A stretch of 64,000 nucleotides of DNA from Bacteroidales bacterium (GCA_029009115.1 JAQXJU010000042.1:1-64000); one strand, 5' to 3'. Counted from the first letter of the stretch, positions 34,178 through 44,149 are shown. Translations and numbers: made by a program. Notes: generated by a model from the sequence alone, not told the origin.

Positions 34178-35247
34178 TTTTTCTCGCGGGGTCTGAAGGT
34201 GTATGCGAAGCTGAATGAGATGAATTCCTTGAGCTGGATTCTCTGGCGGGCATTGCTGCCGTCTTCATCAGCAATCATCACGATAGGGTCGTAGATGAGC
34301 CAGGTGTTGAAGGCGATGTTGAAGTTGCGGGCAAACTTGAAACTGATCTTATTGTCCCAGTTCACACGGGTCCACTCGAATGGATGGTCGAGGTAGTCTG
34401 TGAAGAGTACCAGCTGAGTCTCGTATTTGAGGTTGCTGTTGATGACAAACTTCATATCAGTTTTAATCTGGGCACCAAACTGGAACTTGGCTTTGCGGTA
34501 GAAACTGCCTATCAGGGCGTCGTCCTTGGCGGCCACGGCCTCCAGATACCCGGGGTCATCGGCCTCGCAGGCGAGTTCCATACCGTAGTTCTTGCGAAGA
34601 AGGGCGTTTCTGACAATTGTGAAACCTCCGGTGAGGGGAGCCATATTGAGGTCGAACCAGCTCGTAGGTTTCCACTCGAGACCGAGTGCCAGATTTGTGT
34701 AGGCCGGCGAAAGGAATCCCGATTTAATCCCGTCCGGCGACCACTTTCCGCTTTCGGCATCCTGGATGTACTTTTTCGGAGTGTCGGTGAACTGCGAGCG
34801 GAAGTCGAACGACGCGGCATAGTCCCATTTCGAATCCTTCTTGGTCTGGTATGCCCACTTGCTTTCAAAGTAGATACGGTCGTTGCTCTTCTGGAGTATT
34901 CCCTTCTTGTCCGAGGAGTGCAGGAAGCCATAGTTCAGCTGGATTCGGTTGTTCCAGCTCATAAGGTCTTTCTTGTAGTTGGCCTTTCCGTCGATTCCTG
35001 TGCTCAGGGTCGCGGTGTTGTATCCTCCTGCAGCCCAGTTGCTCAGCGAGGTCTGGTTGAATCCTATGCTCAGGTCCACCGAGTTGGTCCAGTAGTTCTT
35101 CTTGGGGGCTGCAGAGTTTGTCTTGGGGGCGTTGACTATGGCCTCGGCGGCTTCTGCCGCAGTCTTCTGTACATTGCTCTGGGCCGATGCCGACAAGGCG
35201 GAAGCCACAATAAGGGCGGATGCGGTAATCCGGAATAAGCTCTTCAT
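34174..35247 (-). CDS. DUF3078 outer-membrane protein
   Basis: The 357-residue protein has a signal peptide (MKSLFRITASALIVASALSASAQ). The mature part starts with a spacer (NVQKTAAEAAEAIVNAPKTNSAAPK), then YWTNSVDLSIGFNQTSLSNWAAGGYNTATL, the diagnostic opening of DUF3078, and continues with alternating strands typical of a small outer-membrane barrel, ending SFAYTFRPREKK. Function unknown in the family. It is between proS (9 bp upstream) and tilS (4-bp overlap). The linkage to translation genes is probably operon convenience. Confidence 0.87.
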   Translation of the reverse strand: MKSLFRITASALIVASALSASAQSNVQKTAAEAAEAIVNAPKTNSAAPKKNYWTNSVDLSIGFNQTSLSNWAAGGYNTATLSTGIDGKANYKKDLMSWNNRIQLNYGFLHSSDKKGILQKSNDRIYFESKWAYQTKKDSKWDYAASFDFRSQFTDTPKKYIQDAESGKWSPDGIKSGFLSPAYTNLALGLEWKPTSWFDLNMAPLTGGFTIVRNALLRKNYGMELACEADDPGYLEAVAAKDDALIGSFYRKAKFQFGAQIKTDMKFVINSNLKYETQLVLFTDYLDHPFEWTRVNWDNKISFKFARNFNIAFNTWLIYDPIVMIADEDGSNARQRIQLKEFISFSFAYTFRPREKK

Positions 35248-35256
35248 AATAGATAA

Positions 35257-36735
35257 TCAGTATGCAATTGCAAATACTACTCTTCTGTGCGAAGGCTTGC
35301 CGGAGAAAATGTCGGTGCCTTCCTCTTCGCACACGAAACTGTCTTCGGGTATGCAGCGTATGGTTGCCTTGGTCTCGTCCTTGATTTTTTGCTCGGTTTC
35401 GGGGGTCCCGTCCCAGTGGCAGAGAAGGAAGCGTCCGGTTTGAATCTTTTCCTTGAATTCTTCCCAGTTGTCGCATTTCTCGACCCTCGATTCTCTGAAG
35501 TCTGCAGCCTTGCGGTAGATATTGGCCTGGATGTCATCGAGCAGGCTGTGGATATGGGCGCAGATGCCTTCGAGCGCCATAGTCTCCTTGGTAAGGGTAT
35601 CGCGGCGGGCAACTTCGACCGTGCCTGCAGCAAGGTCTCTGGCTCCCATTGCAATCCTTACGGGTACACCCTTGAGCTCCCATTCGGCAAACTTGAATCC
35701 GGGGCGCAGGGTGTCTCGGTCGTCGATCTTGACACTGTGTCCCATCTGCTCAAGTTCAGTTTTGATTGCTTCCATCTTGCCAAGAACGGCAGCACGCTCC
35801 TCCTGGGTCTTGTAGATGGGAACCATCACAACCTGGATGGGGGCAAGTGCAGGAGGAAGAACGAGGCCTTCGTCGTCGGAATGGGCCATGATCAGGGCTC
35901 CCATAAGGCGGGTGCTGACTCCCCAGGAAGTGGCCCAGACATATTGCAGAGAGCCGTCCTTGTCGGCAAACTTCACGTCGAATGACTTGGCGAAGTTCTG
36001 GCCGAGGAAGTGGGATGTACCTGCCTGAAGGGCCTTGCCGTCCTGCATCATAGCTTCGATTGTGAGTGTGTCGAGGGCTCCGGCGAACCTCTCGTTGGGA
36101 CTCTTGTGACCCACGATTACGGGAAGAGCCATATAATTTCGGGCGAAGTCTGCATACACCTCGACCATCTCCCTGGCCTTGGCTTCGGCCTCTTCGGAAG
36201 TAGCGTGAGCGGTGTGCCCTTCCTGCCAGAGGAACTCCGCGGTGCGGAGGAACATTCTTGTGCGCATCTCCCATCTGACCACGTTGCACCACTGGTTGCA
36301 GAGTATGGGCAGGTCTCGCCACGAATTAATCCAGTTCTTGTAGGTGCTCCAGATAATGGTTTCGGAGGTAGGACGGACTATCAGTTCTTCTTCGAGCCTG
36401 GCCTCGGGATCCACTACAACACCCTTTCCGTCGGGGTCGTTCATAAGACGATGATGAGTCACCACGGCACATTCCTTGGCGAATCCGGCAACGTGCTCGG
36501 CCTCGCGGCTGAAGAAAGATTTTGGAATGAACAGGGGAAAGTAGGCATTCTGGACTCCGGTCTTCTTGAACATAGAGTCAAGTACGGACTGCATCTTCTC
36601 CCATATTGCATAGCCGTAAGGCTTGATTACCATACATCCGCGGACTGCTGACTGCTCGGCCAGCTCAGCCTTCACCACAATGTCGTTATACCATTGTGAG
36701 TAGTTCTCGGCGCGTTTAGTTACCTCTTTTGCCAT
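35257..36735 (-). CDS. proS: Prolyl-tRNA synthetase, archaeal/eukaryote-like (type 3)
   Basis: The start at 36735 ([21 protein letters not shown]) is chosen because the ORF-track start at 36930 is in a hydrophobic stretch upstream of the -7 box. It gives 492 residues. Class II motifs: motif 1 region [18 protein letters not shown], motif 2 [23 protein letters not shown] and motif 3 [24 protein letters not shown]. The absence of an editing insertion and a C-terminal extension ([10 protein letters not shown]) make it the archaeal-like ProS found in many Bacteroidota. It charges tRNA-Pro. First gene of a leftward operon. Confidence 0.95.
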   Translation of the reverse strand: MAKEVTKRAENYSQWYNDIVVKAELAEQSAVRGCMVIKPYGYAIWEKMQSVLDSMFKKTGVQNAYFPLFIPKSFFSREAEHVAGFAKECAVVTHHRLMNDPDGKGVVVDPEARLEEELIVRPTSETIIWSTYKNWINSWRDLPILCNQWCNVVRWEMRTRMFLRTAEFLWQEGHTAHATSEEAEAKAREMVEVYADFARNYMALPVIVGHKSPNERFAGALDTLTIEAMMQDGKALQAGTSHFLGQNFAKSFDVKFADKDGSLQYVWATSWGVSTRLMGALIMAHSDDEGLVLPPALAPIQVVMVPIYKTQEERAAVLGKMEAIKTELEQMGHSVKIDDRDTLRPGFKFAEWELKGVPVRIAMGARDLAAGTVEVARRDTLTKETMALEGICAHIHSLLDDIQANIYRKAADFRESRVEKCDNWEEFKEKIQTGRFLLCHWDGTPETEQKIKDETKATIRCIPEDSFVCEEEGTDIFSGKPSHRRVVFAIAY

Positions 36736-36810
36736 ATTTTTGAAATTTTTTCTGCGTTTTTTCCCTTTTTTTGCATCTATGTATTCAGACAAGTACGGAA
36801 TTTGCCACGG

Positions 36811-36818
36811 CAAAGATA
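36811..36818 (-). promoter_or_regulatory. -7 box of proS operon
   Basis: TATCTTTG on the minus strand, 75 bp before the proS ATG. A plus-strand near match TAAACTTG at 36823-36830 may serve the divergent lipoprotein gene, with its ATG 11 bp further on. Confidence 0.5.
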
Positions 36819-36841
36819 CAAATAAACTTGGGTATAAAATT

Positions 36842-38002
36842 ATGATTGAGATGAAACTGAAAATGATTACTCTGCTGACATTGCTGTGCGCGGCAGTGTC
36901 CTGCGGAACGCTCGGACAGGTTTCTTCCAACCAGAAGTATACTGACGGAATCTACTCCACACCATCGGAGCAACCTGAAAGCGTTCTGAAAGCCAATGAC
37001 AGCCGGTTCGAGCAGCTTGCCCTGCGCACCGGCGGAAGTCGCATCTATCTTCGCGGCAACAAGGTCGATACCCTTGTCATTCCCGAGAGGATGAATGCTA
37101 CGGTCCAGGTTCGCGATTCTCTTACAATCGTTGACCTTTATGACTCCGAGACTGCCTGGCGCAGCCCCTACGAATGGAACTATTGGAATTTCGGCTGGGC
37201 CACTGCTTGGATGTACCGGCCATATATGTGGCACTCGCCGTATTACTACGGCTGGCACGATCCCTGGTACGCCTGGCACAGTCCCTGGTACGGCTTGTAC
37301 GACCCCTGGTACAGTTGGCACAGTCCCTACTACGGCTGGTATGACCCTTGGTACGGCTTGTACGACCCCTGGTACGGCTGGTATGACCCCTTCTTCGGGC
37401 CTGCATTCTATCCTCCTCATCACCACCATCACCATCATTACTACGATCCCCAGGGACGCAACTATATGCCGAGGAATGTAGCAATGGGCGGTACAGTGGG
37501 CAGCCGGGGTGCTTCGACCATAGTAAACAGGAGCGCCATATCGCGCAGCGGAGCGCACTTGGTAAGCCGCACTTCCGCTTCGAGGAGCGTGGCTGCCGGT
37601 TCGAGGGCATCTTCCAGTAGGATTGCATCATCCTCGCGCAGCACTGTCTCAGGCGTCTCCACAAGCCGTCCGGCATCTTCAGTGTCAAGAAGCCAGGCAT
37701 CGGGCAGCCGTTCATCCGCGCAGACAGGCTCTGTGAGCCGTCCTTCAACGGCCACTTACTCCAGACCCCGTCCTTCATCGGGCGAGAGTTACCGCTCTTC
37801 GGAGAGTTACTCCAGTAGTTCTTCGTCGTCCTCTTCTTCTTCGTCCTACTCACGCGGAAGTTCCTCACAGTCTTATTCCCGCGGCTCATCCTCGGGAAGT
37901 TCATACAGCGGTTCCAGAGGCGGTTCCTCGTACAGCGGCGGGGCATCCCGCAGTTCAGGCGGCTCCTCGTACAGCGGTGGCAGCCACGGTTCCCGCAGAT
38001 AG
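36842..38002 (+). CDS. Trp/Tyr-rich repeat lipoprotein with Ser/Arg-rich tail
   Basis: The start at 36842 gives a lipoprotein signal ([19 protein letters not shown]) and 386 residues; ATG 36851 is an alternative. Residues ~20-125 look like an ordinary folded domain ([28 protein letters not shown]). Then comes a run of seven-residue repeats of form (W/L)(H/Y)(D/S)P(W/Y)Y(G/A/S), encoded by 21-bp units, ending in HHHHHHH. The last ~170 residues are low complexity: Ser, Arg, Gly with SRSSVSG-like and [16 protein letters not shown] stretches. Surface adhesion or cell-wall-like interaction is a guess; no family is recognised. It begins the run leading to the lipid A genes. Confidence 0.78.
   Translation: MIEMKLKMITLLTLLCAAVSCGTLGQVSSNQKYTDGIYSTPSEQPESVLKANDSRFEQLALRTGGSRIYLRGNKVDTLVIPERMNATVQVRDSLTIVDLYDSETAWRSPYEWNYWNFGWATAWMYRPYMWHSPYYYGWHDPWYAWHSPWYGLYDPWYSWHSPYYGWYDPWYGLYDPWYGWYDPFFGPAFYPPHHHHHHHYYDPQGRNYMPRNVAMGGTVGSRGASTIVNRSAISRSGAHLVSRTSASRSVAAGSRASSSRIASSSRSTVSGVSTSRPASSVSRSQASGSRSSAQTGSVSRPSTATYSRPRPSSGESYRSSESYSSSSSSSSSSSSYSRGSSSQSYSRGSSSGSSYSGSRGGSSYSGGASRSSGGSSYSGGSHGSRR
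37229..37399 (+). repeat. In-frame 21-bp repeats coding Trp/Tyr heptads
   Basis: Seven 21-bp units from 37253 plus one 24-bp unit at 37229. The peptide period is seven residues, for example [28 protein letters not shown]. The frame is preserved throughout. Confidence 0.85.
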
Positions 38003-38025
38003 CATTTCACTTTATCCGTTGAATT

Positions 38026-39720
38026 ATGCGCAAATCTTTAATATCCATATGTCTTATGTTCTCCGGTATTCTTGCCGGAGCTCAGACTATGTATGACGCT
38101 ATGACCTTCAGCGAGGTCAATTATTACGGCACCGCCCGTTCGATGTCGCTCGGAAACGCGATGACGGCTCTCGGGGGAGACCTCGGTTCGGTGGGCATCA
38201 ACCCTGCCGGCTCGGCTGTGAATCCCTACTGGCAGTTTACACTTACCCCTGGGTTCAGCATCGCCTCGTCCAACTCCAGATGGTCAACTCTCGATAACGG
38301 GATTTACGATTACCGGAACAATTCGTCCAAGACCCGCTTCATCTTCCCCAACACCGGGCTTACGATGAATTTCGAGACAGGCAACAGGCACGGACTCAAG
38401 CGTTACACCTTTGGATTCGTGGTCAACACTACCGCCAATCACCTTGCTGTTGACAATATCTTTGCCACGGGCAATTCAAATACTTCAATGGCAGGATGCT
38501 TTGCCAGCGGCGCCTATGGTATTGACGCCACCGAGTTCGATGCTTCCAACCCTTACAAGGGGAACATTCCTTGGAATACCGTTCTTGCCCAGCAGTCCGG
38601 GATGATAGCTACCTTCGGAGGCAAAACCGACGAATATATTGGAATCAACGAAACCATTGATTCAGAAAACAATATCTACATACCGGGCCCGCTCAAGCAG
38701 AGGTCTTTCACTATGTCGTCGGGGAGCAAGTCTGATATCATAATGAACTTTGGCGCCGACATCAACGACAAGCTTTATTTGGGATTCAATTTGGGTATTC
38801 CCACTTTGCAATACGTCTATTCCGAAACCTTCAGCGAAGCGGCTCTCGATCCTGCCGACTTCCCCGTGACCATGGGGATAATTTCAACCAACTACGACAG
38901 TTCGCTCTACCGCTACGGCTATCAGGCCGAGATGGACGGAATTTATGCCAAGTTCGGTCTGATTTATGTGCCTGTCAAGGGTGTTCGTCTGGGAGCCGCA
39001 ATCAAGACTCCGACTCTCCTGACCGTAAGGGAGACCTGGCAGCTGGACGCTACAGTCAACTACACCTCTCTCAAGTCCACCCAGTCCAGTTCACCTGTAG
39101 GTGAATGGAGCTACGACTTGCGCACACCCTGGGAAGCCAATTTCGGCGCCGCCTTCACTTTCGCAGACAAGGGCTTTGTAAGTCTCGATTACGAAATGAT
39201 GGACTACAGCATCATGAAGTTTGTCGAGCATACTATGGATGACAGCTTCTATGCCGACGACCCCTACTACCAGCAGAACAGAATCAACCGTCTGTTCTGC
39301 GGAGTCAGCCATTCGCTCAGACTTGGCGCCGAGTACAAGATTATCCCCTCGGTTTCAGTCCGTGCAGGATTTAACCTGACCACATCCCCCGAAAAGATTT
39401 ACAAGGACAATCTTGGACTGACGGTCACGGCAAGCGATTATAGTAACTTTTTCGATGATTTCGAGAGCGGACGCTACAGGCTCGGGGACTGGACATATTC
39501 AGACTCGCGCAGATCTTACGCCCTGGGTCTGGGTTATTCCTCGAACGGTTCATTCTTTGCCGACGCGGCCTTCAGGCTGAATAGGTATCCTGCATCATAT
39601 CGCAAGCCTTATGCAGACTACATATACGACAACGACGGAGTGCTTGATACTGCGTCTCCCGTTATCAGGACAGACAGAACGCTCTGTGACCTGCTGTTTA
39701 CATTCGGCTGGAGATTCTAA
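38026..39720 (+). CDS. FadL/TodX-like outer-membrane transport protein
   Basis: The 564-residue barrel has a signal peptide (ISICLMFSGILAGAQT). The N-terminal hatch region has the pattern of the OmpP1/FadL family (GTARSMSLGNAMTALGGDLGSVGINPAG), and later strands include YIYVP-type hairpins (KFGLIYVPVKGVRLGAAIKTPTLL) ending FTFGWRF with a terminal aromatic. Known FadL proteins move hydrophobic compounds across the outer membrane; Bacteroidota members are often labelled hemin receptor without proof. It lies 23 bp after the Trp/Tyr lipoprotein gene and 3 bp before lpxD, so it is probably cotranscribed with the lipid A genes. Confidence 0.82.
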   Translation: MRKSLISICLMFSGILAGAQTMYDAMTFSEVNYYGTARSMSLGNAMTALGGDLGSVGINPAGSAVNPYWQFTLTPGFSIASSNSRWSTLDNGIYDYRNNSSKTRFIFPNTGLTMNFETGNRHGLKRYTFGFVVNTTANHLAVDNIFATGNSNTSMAGCFASGAYGIDATEFDASNPYKGNIPWNTVLAQQSGMIATFGGKTDEYIGINETIDSENNIYIPGPLKQRSFTMSSGSKSDIIMNFGADINDKLYLGFNLGIPTLQYVYSETFSEAALDPADFPVTMGIISTNYDSSLYRYGYQAEMDGIYAKFGLIYVPVKGVRLGAAIKTPTLLTVRETWQLDATVNYTSLKSTQSSSPVGEWSYDLRTPWEANFGAAFTFADKGFVSLDYEMMDYSIMKFVEHTMDDSFYADDPYYQQNRINRLFCGVSHSLRLGAEYKIIPSVSVRAGFNLTTSPEKIYKDNLGLTVTASDYSNFFDDFESGRYRLGDWTYSDSRRSYALGLGYSSNGSFFADAAFRLNRYPASYRKPYADYIYDNDGVLDTASPVIRTDRTLCDLLFTFGWRF

Positions 39721-39723
39721 TCT

Positions 39724-40713
39724 ATGAAACTGACTGCAAAAGAACTCGCTGCGATCCTTGAAGGCACGGTTGAGGGCAATCCCCAGGAAACCGTCACTTC
39801 CTTCGCCAGAATCGAAAACGGAAAGAGCGGACAGCTCTGCTTTTTCGCAAATCCCAAATACGAACATTATGTGTACACCAGCAAGGCTTCGATCTTGCTG
39901 GTGAATGCTGATTTTCATCCCCGGCAGGAGATTACGCCCACGCTGATACGTGTCAAGGATGCCTATTCGGCTGTGGCACAGCTGCTCTCTTATGTATCTG
40001 AGCAGAAGAAGAAATACCGTCGGCACAGGGGCTTCCTGAGCCGCATAGCCTTCTCTGCCAAAATCGGGAAGAGGGTGTGGATAGGTGACTTTACCCGAAT
40101 TGGAGCAAAGTGCCGCATCGGCGAGAGAACCATCATCCACGACAATGTGTCGGTCGGAGACGGAACCGTCATAGGCTCCGGATGCATTATCTACCCCGGA
40201 GTGCGTATCTATCCCGGTATGGTGATAGGAGACAATGTCATCCTGCACGCCAATTGCGTCATCGGAAGCGACGGCTTCGGCAATGCGCCCCAGGAGGATG
40301 GAAGTTGGAAGAAGATAGAGCATCTGGGCAATGTCATCATCGGCAACGACGTTGAGATAGGAGCCAATACCACCGTTGACCGTGCCGAGATGGAATCTAC
40401 CGTCATAGGCAACGGAGTAAAGATCGACAACCTCTGCCAGATTGCCCACAATGTGTATCTCGGCGACAATACGGTTATGGCTGCCCAGTCGGGAGTGGCA
40501 GGCTCTGCACACATAGGCAGGAACTGCATCTTCGGAGGTCAGACCGGAGTTTCCGGGCACATCAAGATTGCTGACAGGACCACGGTCGGAGGACGCTCCG
40601 GCGTAATCGGCAATGTCCGCAGGAGTGGCGAGGTCCTGGTTGGTTTCCCCGCCATCGACCACAAGGTGTATATGAGGGCATACGCAAAGTTCAAACAGTC
40701 CGGACAGGAATAG
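39724..40713 (+). CDS. lpxD: UDP-3-O-acylglucosamine N-acyltransferase
   Basis: 329 residues. The N-terminal uridine-binding domain ([53 protein letters not shown]) precedes a left-handed beta-helix of hexapeptide repeats ([39 protein letters not shown]) with the catalytic His region [15 protein letters not shown]. It adds the N-linked acyl chain in lipid A synthesis. It starts 3 bp after the FadL-like gene and is followed by lpxC after 6 bp. Confidence 0.95.
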   Translation: MKLTAKELAAILEGTVEGNPQETVTSFARIENGKSGQLCFFANPKYEHYVYTSKASILLVNADFHPRQEITPTLIRVKDAYSAVAQLLSYVSEQKKKYRRHRGFLSRIAFSAKIGKRVWIGDFTRIGAKCRIGERTIIHDNVSVGDGTVIGSGCIIYPGVRIYPGMVIGDNVILHANCVIGSDGFGNAPQEDGSWKKIEHLGNVIIGNDVEIGANTTVDRAEMESTVIGNGVKIDNLCQIAHNVYLGDNTVMAAQSGVAGSAHIGRNCIFGGQTGVSGHIKIADRTTVGGRSGVIGNVRRSGEVLVGFPAIDHKVYMRAYAKFKQSGQE

Positions 40714-40719
40714 ACAGAT

Positions 40720-41625
40720 ATGAAACAACAGACCTTACTTAAAACCTATGACTTTGAGGGCAAGGGGCTTCACACAGGCAAGTACGCCCACGTCACCCTT
40801 CGTCCAGCCCCTGCAGATACGGGAATTGTATTTGTGCGTACTGACCTCGGAGGTTTGAGAGTACCGGCTCTCGCAGAGAATGTCTCAAGCACATCCAGAA
40901 GCACCACAATATCCTGCGGCAAGGCTTCGGTGGGCACCATCGAGCATCTGATGTCCGCTTTCACGGGCCTTGGGGTTGACAACGCCATAGTAGAGATTGA
41001 CAACAAGGAAATGCCCATCCTTGACGGGTCGGCCCGTTTCTATGCCGAGGCCATTTCTGCCGACGGTCTTCAAGAACAGGATGCTGAGAGGCGCTGGCTG
41101 ACTTTTGACCACGAAATCCGGATCGAGAACAAGAAGACAGGTTCCTATATCGTCATAACTCCCAGCGAGGAGCCTTCGGTCCAGCTTACCATCGACTTCA
41201 ATTCAAGGGTTCTGGGCGTGCAGACGGTTACCTGGACCCCCGGCACAGACTTCAGCACAGAAATCGCCCCCTGCAGGACTTTCTGCTTCCTGCACGAGGT
41301 GCAACTGCTAGCCACTCTAGGCCTTGTCAAGGGTGGAGATGTGGAGAACGCGATAGTCGTGGTTGAGAAGCCTATCTCTGAAAAAGCTCTCAGAAGACTT
41401 GCCAGAAGGTTTGGACAGCCCCTCCTGTCTGTTACCCCCGAAGGGTATCTGAGCAATCTTACCCTGCGTTTCAGCGACGAATGCGGCCGCCACAAGCTTC
41501 TTGACCTGCTGGGCGACCTGCGCCTCGCCGGAGCTTTCCTCAAGGCCAAGGTAGTGGCGTACAAGCCAGGCCACGCCCTCAACACCGAGGCGGCCAGACA
41601 AATCAGAAAACAATCAATCCAATAA
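40720..41625 (+). CDS. lpxC: UDP-3-O-acyl-N-acetylglucosamine deacetylase, without fused FabZ
   Basis: 301 residues. Zinc ligands and catalytic residues can be placed: His in TIEHLMSAFTGLGVDNA (~75), His and Asp in CGRHKLLDLLGDLRLAG (~250) and the later His in YKPGHALN (~285). It removes acetate from UDP-3-O-acyl-GlcNAc, the committed step of lipid A synthesis, in the cytoplasm. In most Bacteroidota, LpxC is fused to a C-terminal 3-hydroxyacyl-ACP dehydratase (FabZ) of about 150 residues. Here the reading frame stops soon after the LpxC domain and lpxA follows 9 bp later, so the FabZ half is missing. Confidence 0.94.
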   Translation: MKQQTLLKTYDFEGKGLHTGKYAHVTLRPAPADTGIVFVRTDLGGLRVPALAENVSSTSRSTTISCGKASVGTIEHLMSAFTGLGVDNAIVEIDNKEMPILDGSARFYAEAISADGLQEQDAERRWLTFDHEIRIENKKTGSYIVITPSEEPSVQLTIDFNSRVLGVQTVTWTPGTDFSTEIAPCRTFCFLHEVQLLATLGLVKGGDVENAIVVVEKPISEKALRRLARRFGQPLLSVTPEGYLSNLTLRFSDECGRHKLLDLLGDLRLAGAFLKAKVVAYKPGHALNTEAARQIRKQSIQ

Positions 41626-41634
41626 TATCCCCAT

Positions 41635-42450
41635 ATGAACAACATTTCTCCTCTTGCCACCGTGCACCCCGGAGCCAAACTGGGCGACAATATCGAAATC
41701 GGTCCTTACGCCTTCATTGATGACAATGTCGAAATCGGTGACGGATGCAAGATTTATCCCCACGCCACAATCTTCCCCTATGTTAAGATGGGATGCGATT
41801 GCAACATCTTCCCCGGTGCGGTAATCGGAGCAATACCACAGGATCTCAAGTTCGATGGTGAGATTACCTATGTCGAGATTGGTGACAGGGTGAATATTCG
41901 TGAGTGTGCTACCATCAACCGCGGAACCAAGGCCAGCGGCAAGGGTGTCACCAGAATCGGCAGTGATACACTTATTATGTCATACGTTCACGTCGCACAC
42001 GACTGCACCGTAGGAAAACACTGTATTCTTGTGAGTTATGTGGGTATCGCCGGTGAAACCGACGTGGATGACTGGGCTATTCTCGGCGGAAGCACGGTAG
42101 TGCATCAGTTCTCTCACATCGGCAAGCACGCTATGGTTGGCGGAGGCTCAAAGGTCAACAAGGATATTCCACCCTTCTCACTGTGCGGTCGCGAGCCTAT
42201 CTGCTATGCGGGGGTGAACATCGTAGGACTGCGCCGTCGCGGCTTTGACTCCGATGTCATCCGCAATATCAAAGATATGTACGATGTCCTTTACAATCAG
42301 GGATACAACATTACTGACGGTTGCGCCCGCATAGAGGCCGGATTCCCTGATTCTCCCGAGAAGGAAGAAATCCTGTCCTTCATCCGCAAGTCCAAGAGAG
42401 GTATCGTGCGCGGGAATGATTCTGCACACGAAAAAGGAGCCATTGAATAG
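41635..42450 (+). CDS. lpxA: UDP-N-acetylglucosamine O-acyltransferase
   Basis: 271 residues. A left-handed beta-helix of hexapeptide repeats (VHPGAKLGDNIEIGPYAFIDDNVEIGDG), the catalytic His in MSYVHVAHDCTVGKHC (~125), and the C-terminal helical domain (GLRRRGFDSDVIRNIKDMYDVLYNQG) identify LpxA. It acylates UDP-GlcNAc, the first step in lipid A synthesis. Its stop codon overlaps the GTG start of the WbqC-like gene by one base (TAGTG). Confidence 0.95.
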   Translation: MNNISPLATVHPGAKLGDNIEIGPYAFIDDNVEIGDGCKIYPHATIFPYVKMGCDCNIFPGAVIGAIPQDLKFDGEITYVEIGDRVNIRECATINRGTKASGKGVTRIGSDTLIMSYVHVAHDCTVGKHCILVSYVGIAGETDVDDWAILGGSTVVHQFSHIGKHAMVGGGSKVNKDIPPFSLCGREPICYAGVNIVGLRRRGFDSDVIRNIKDMYDVLYNQGYNITDGCARIEAGFPDSPEKEEILSFIRKSKRGIVRGNDSAHEKGAIE

Positions 42451-43037
42451 TGCTCCTCTCCATTGCCTATTTCCCTACCGTCGGATACTTCGCCCTGCTG
42501 GCGAAGAGTCCGACGGTTTTTATTGAGGCGAAGGAGAATTATATCCGCCAGACCTGGCGTAACCGTTGCCGCATTCTCTCTGCCAACGGTCCTCTGGACC
42601 TGAACTTTCCGATAGTGCACGACGGGAGTCGCCTGATAACTGAGGTGAAGGTCGATTATAGCACTCCCTGGCTTGAGAAGACTATGCAGGCCATAGATTC
42701 AGCCTATTATTCTTCACCCTTCTTCGAGTATTACAGGGATGAACTCTATTCTGTTCTGAAAGAACGCCCCGAGAGGCTCTGGGATCTTGATATGAGGATA
42801 ATGCGATTTTTTGTCGGGAAAATCGGACTTGCCGTCAATCTCTGCCCGACTTCAGAATTTCTGAGCCCAGGAACAGTTGAAGACGATTACCGTTACAGCC
42901 TGTCTCCTAAGCGTCCTTCGGATTACGCAGGCAGGGCATACTGGCAGGTATTCCGCGACAGATTCGGCTTTGTATCGGATCTGTCGGTAATGGACCTCCT
43001 GTTCAACGAGGGGCCCGAGTCAATCTGCTGGCTCTGA
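42450..43037 (+). CDS. WbqC-like family protein
   Basis: 195 residues, starting with GTG that overlaps the lpxA TAG. The opening LSIAYFPTVGYFALLAKSPTVFIEAKENYIRQTWRNRC and the middle FPIVHDGSRLITEVKVDYSTPWLEKTMQAIDSAYYSSPFFEYY match the WbqC family (PF08889), whose members are found in O-antigen and envelope gene clusters and have no firmly known reaction. Placement directly after lpxD-lpxC-lpxA supports an envelope role. The convergent FISUMP gene ends 3 bp away. Confidence 0.85.
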   Translation: MLLSIAYFPTVGYFALLAKSPTVFIEAKENYIRQTWRNRCRILSANGPLDLNFPIVHDGSRLITEVKVDYSTPWLEKTMQAIDSAYYSSPFFEYYRDELYSVLKERPERLWDLDMRIMRFFVGKIGLAVNLCPTSEFLSPGTVEDDYRYSLSPKRPSDYAGRAYWQVFRDRFGFVSDLSVMDLLFNEGPESICWL

Positions 43038-43040
43038 TTC

Positions 43041-44060
43041 TTATTTGTTCCTGACGCAGCGGACTGGTGCGGCTATGTCTTCCTTGCTGAAAGTTCCTGC
43101 GAAGAGGGAGTCGTTGTCCTCGTATAGATAGCGCGCCACTCCCATCCCCTCATAGCTGTCAGATGTCCACCACAGGCCGTATTTGTCGGACTTGAAGTTG
43201 TAAACTCCGTTGGAAATGGTGGCATAAGTCGTGGGGATTGCCGAGAAGAGGCTCTCGTCGGTAACCTGAACGGCGGGCCAGTAGGTCCAGACTGCCTTTC
43301 CGTTGAAGCTGGCATCTGCCATCATCTTTCCGGCGACAGACTCGAATTTGCTGAAGCCTTCGCCAGGGTCGGTTCCATATACGCGCGCAATCTCACGCCA
43401 GTCGGCATCGGAGGGAACCCTCCATCCTTCGGGACAGGCTGTCTGGGCTTCTGTCCAGCTGTAGTAATGTCCGTAGATGTCGGTCATTGCCTTGCAGCGG
43501 GCATAGGGCTGTCCTGCCTGCTCCCAGGCAAGATTCTGCCGGAAGAAGATGAGATTGCCTATTTCGGTTGTGAGGTATTTCTTTCCGTCTCGGGGGTCGG
43601 TGAACGAGGGTGACGATGCATCGAAGCGTATCCCCCTGATTGAACCGGTTCCGGGCGTAGGGTCAACTATTGTGGAACTCACGCTGCTCGAGATGCTCAC
43701 ATAATCCTTGGCATAGGCTGTGACTACGATTGAGATGTTGCAGAGGGTATCGGGCGGAACCGTGAAGGAGAATTTGGTGCTTTTCCCGGCAGGGTCGTTC
43801 TCGTAGCGGAGGGTATCCTTTGTGGTCTTGAGGGGAGTGCATACCCAGTAGTATCCGACAGGTCCGTTGTCGTCTTTGTATGCTCCCGAGGCTTCGAAAT
43901 TGTATTTTTCGCCGGCAAGTACATATTCGGGCATGGTTCCGAATACGACTTCTCCCGATACGTAGTTGTAACTTGTGCTGTCTTCGTCGTCATCCTTGCA
44001 GGAAGCGAGGGCAAGCGCCGCGACAAGAAGGGGAAACAGAATTAGTTTTCTCTTTTTCAT
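43041..44060 (-). CDS. FISUMP-domain lipoprotein
   Basis: The 339-residue lipoprotein has the signal RKLILFPLLVAALALASCK. An N-terminal beta-sandwich, possibly Ig- or PKD-like (GTMPEYVLAGEKYNFEASGAYKDDN, ISIVVTAYAKDYVSISSSVSS), is followed by a FISUMP domain: FTDPRDGKKYLTTEIGNLIFFRQNLAW, GHYYSWTEAQTACPEGWRVPSDADWREIARV, and GLWWTSDSYEGMGVARYLY ending in VRCVRN. This domain is common in Fibrobacter and Bacteroidota surface proteins and may bind carbohydrate or protein; its function is not settled. The promoter box upstream (CATATTTG at 44079-44086, minus) is one base from consensus. Confidence 0.88.
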   Translation of the reverse strand: MKKRKLILFPLLVAALALASCKDDDEDSTSYNYVSGEVVFGTMPEYVLAGEKYNFEASGAYKDDNGPVGYYWVCTPLKTTKDTLRYENDPAGKSTKFSFTVPPDTLCNISIVVTAYAKDYVSISSSVSSTIVDPTPGTGSIRGIRFDASSPSFTDPRDGKKYLTTEIGNLIFFRQNLAWEQAGQPYARCKAMTDIYGHYYSWTEAQTACPEGWRVPSDADWREIARVYGTDPGEGFSKFESVAGKMMADASFNGKAVWTYWPAVQVTDESLFSAIPTTYATISNGVYNFKSDKYGLWWTSDSYEGMGVARYLYEDNDSLFAGTFSKEDIAAPVRCVRNK

Positions 44061-44108
44061 TAGTCCAATTCAATTATGCAAATATGAGCATTTTTGCCCG
44101 AAATCCCT

Positions 44109-44116
44109 TAACTTTG
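44109..44116 (+). promoter_or_regulatory. -7 box of apbE
   Basis: TAACTTTG, a perfect TAnnTTTG match, 33 bp before the chosen ATG at 44150. It supports that start against the ORF-track start at 43880. Confidence 0.6.
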
Positions 44117-44149
44117 TACAAATACTTTGCCGAAGTCCGGCCCGATTGT

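Noticed and set aside
39595-40728. 377-aa ORF antisense to lpxD
   Set aside because: Shadow created by the hexapeptide-repeat codon pattern of lpxD; no independent support.
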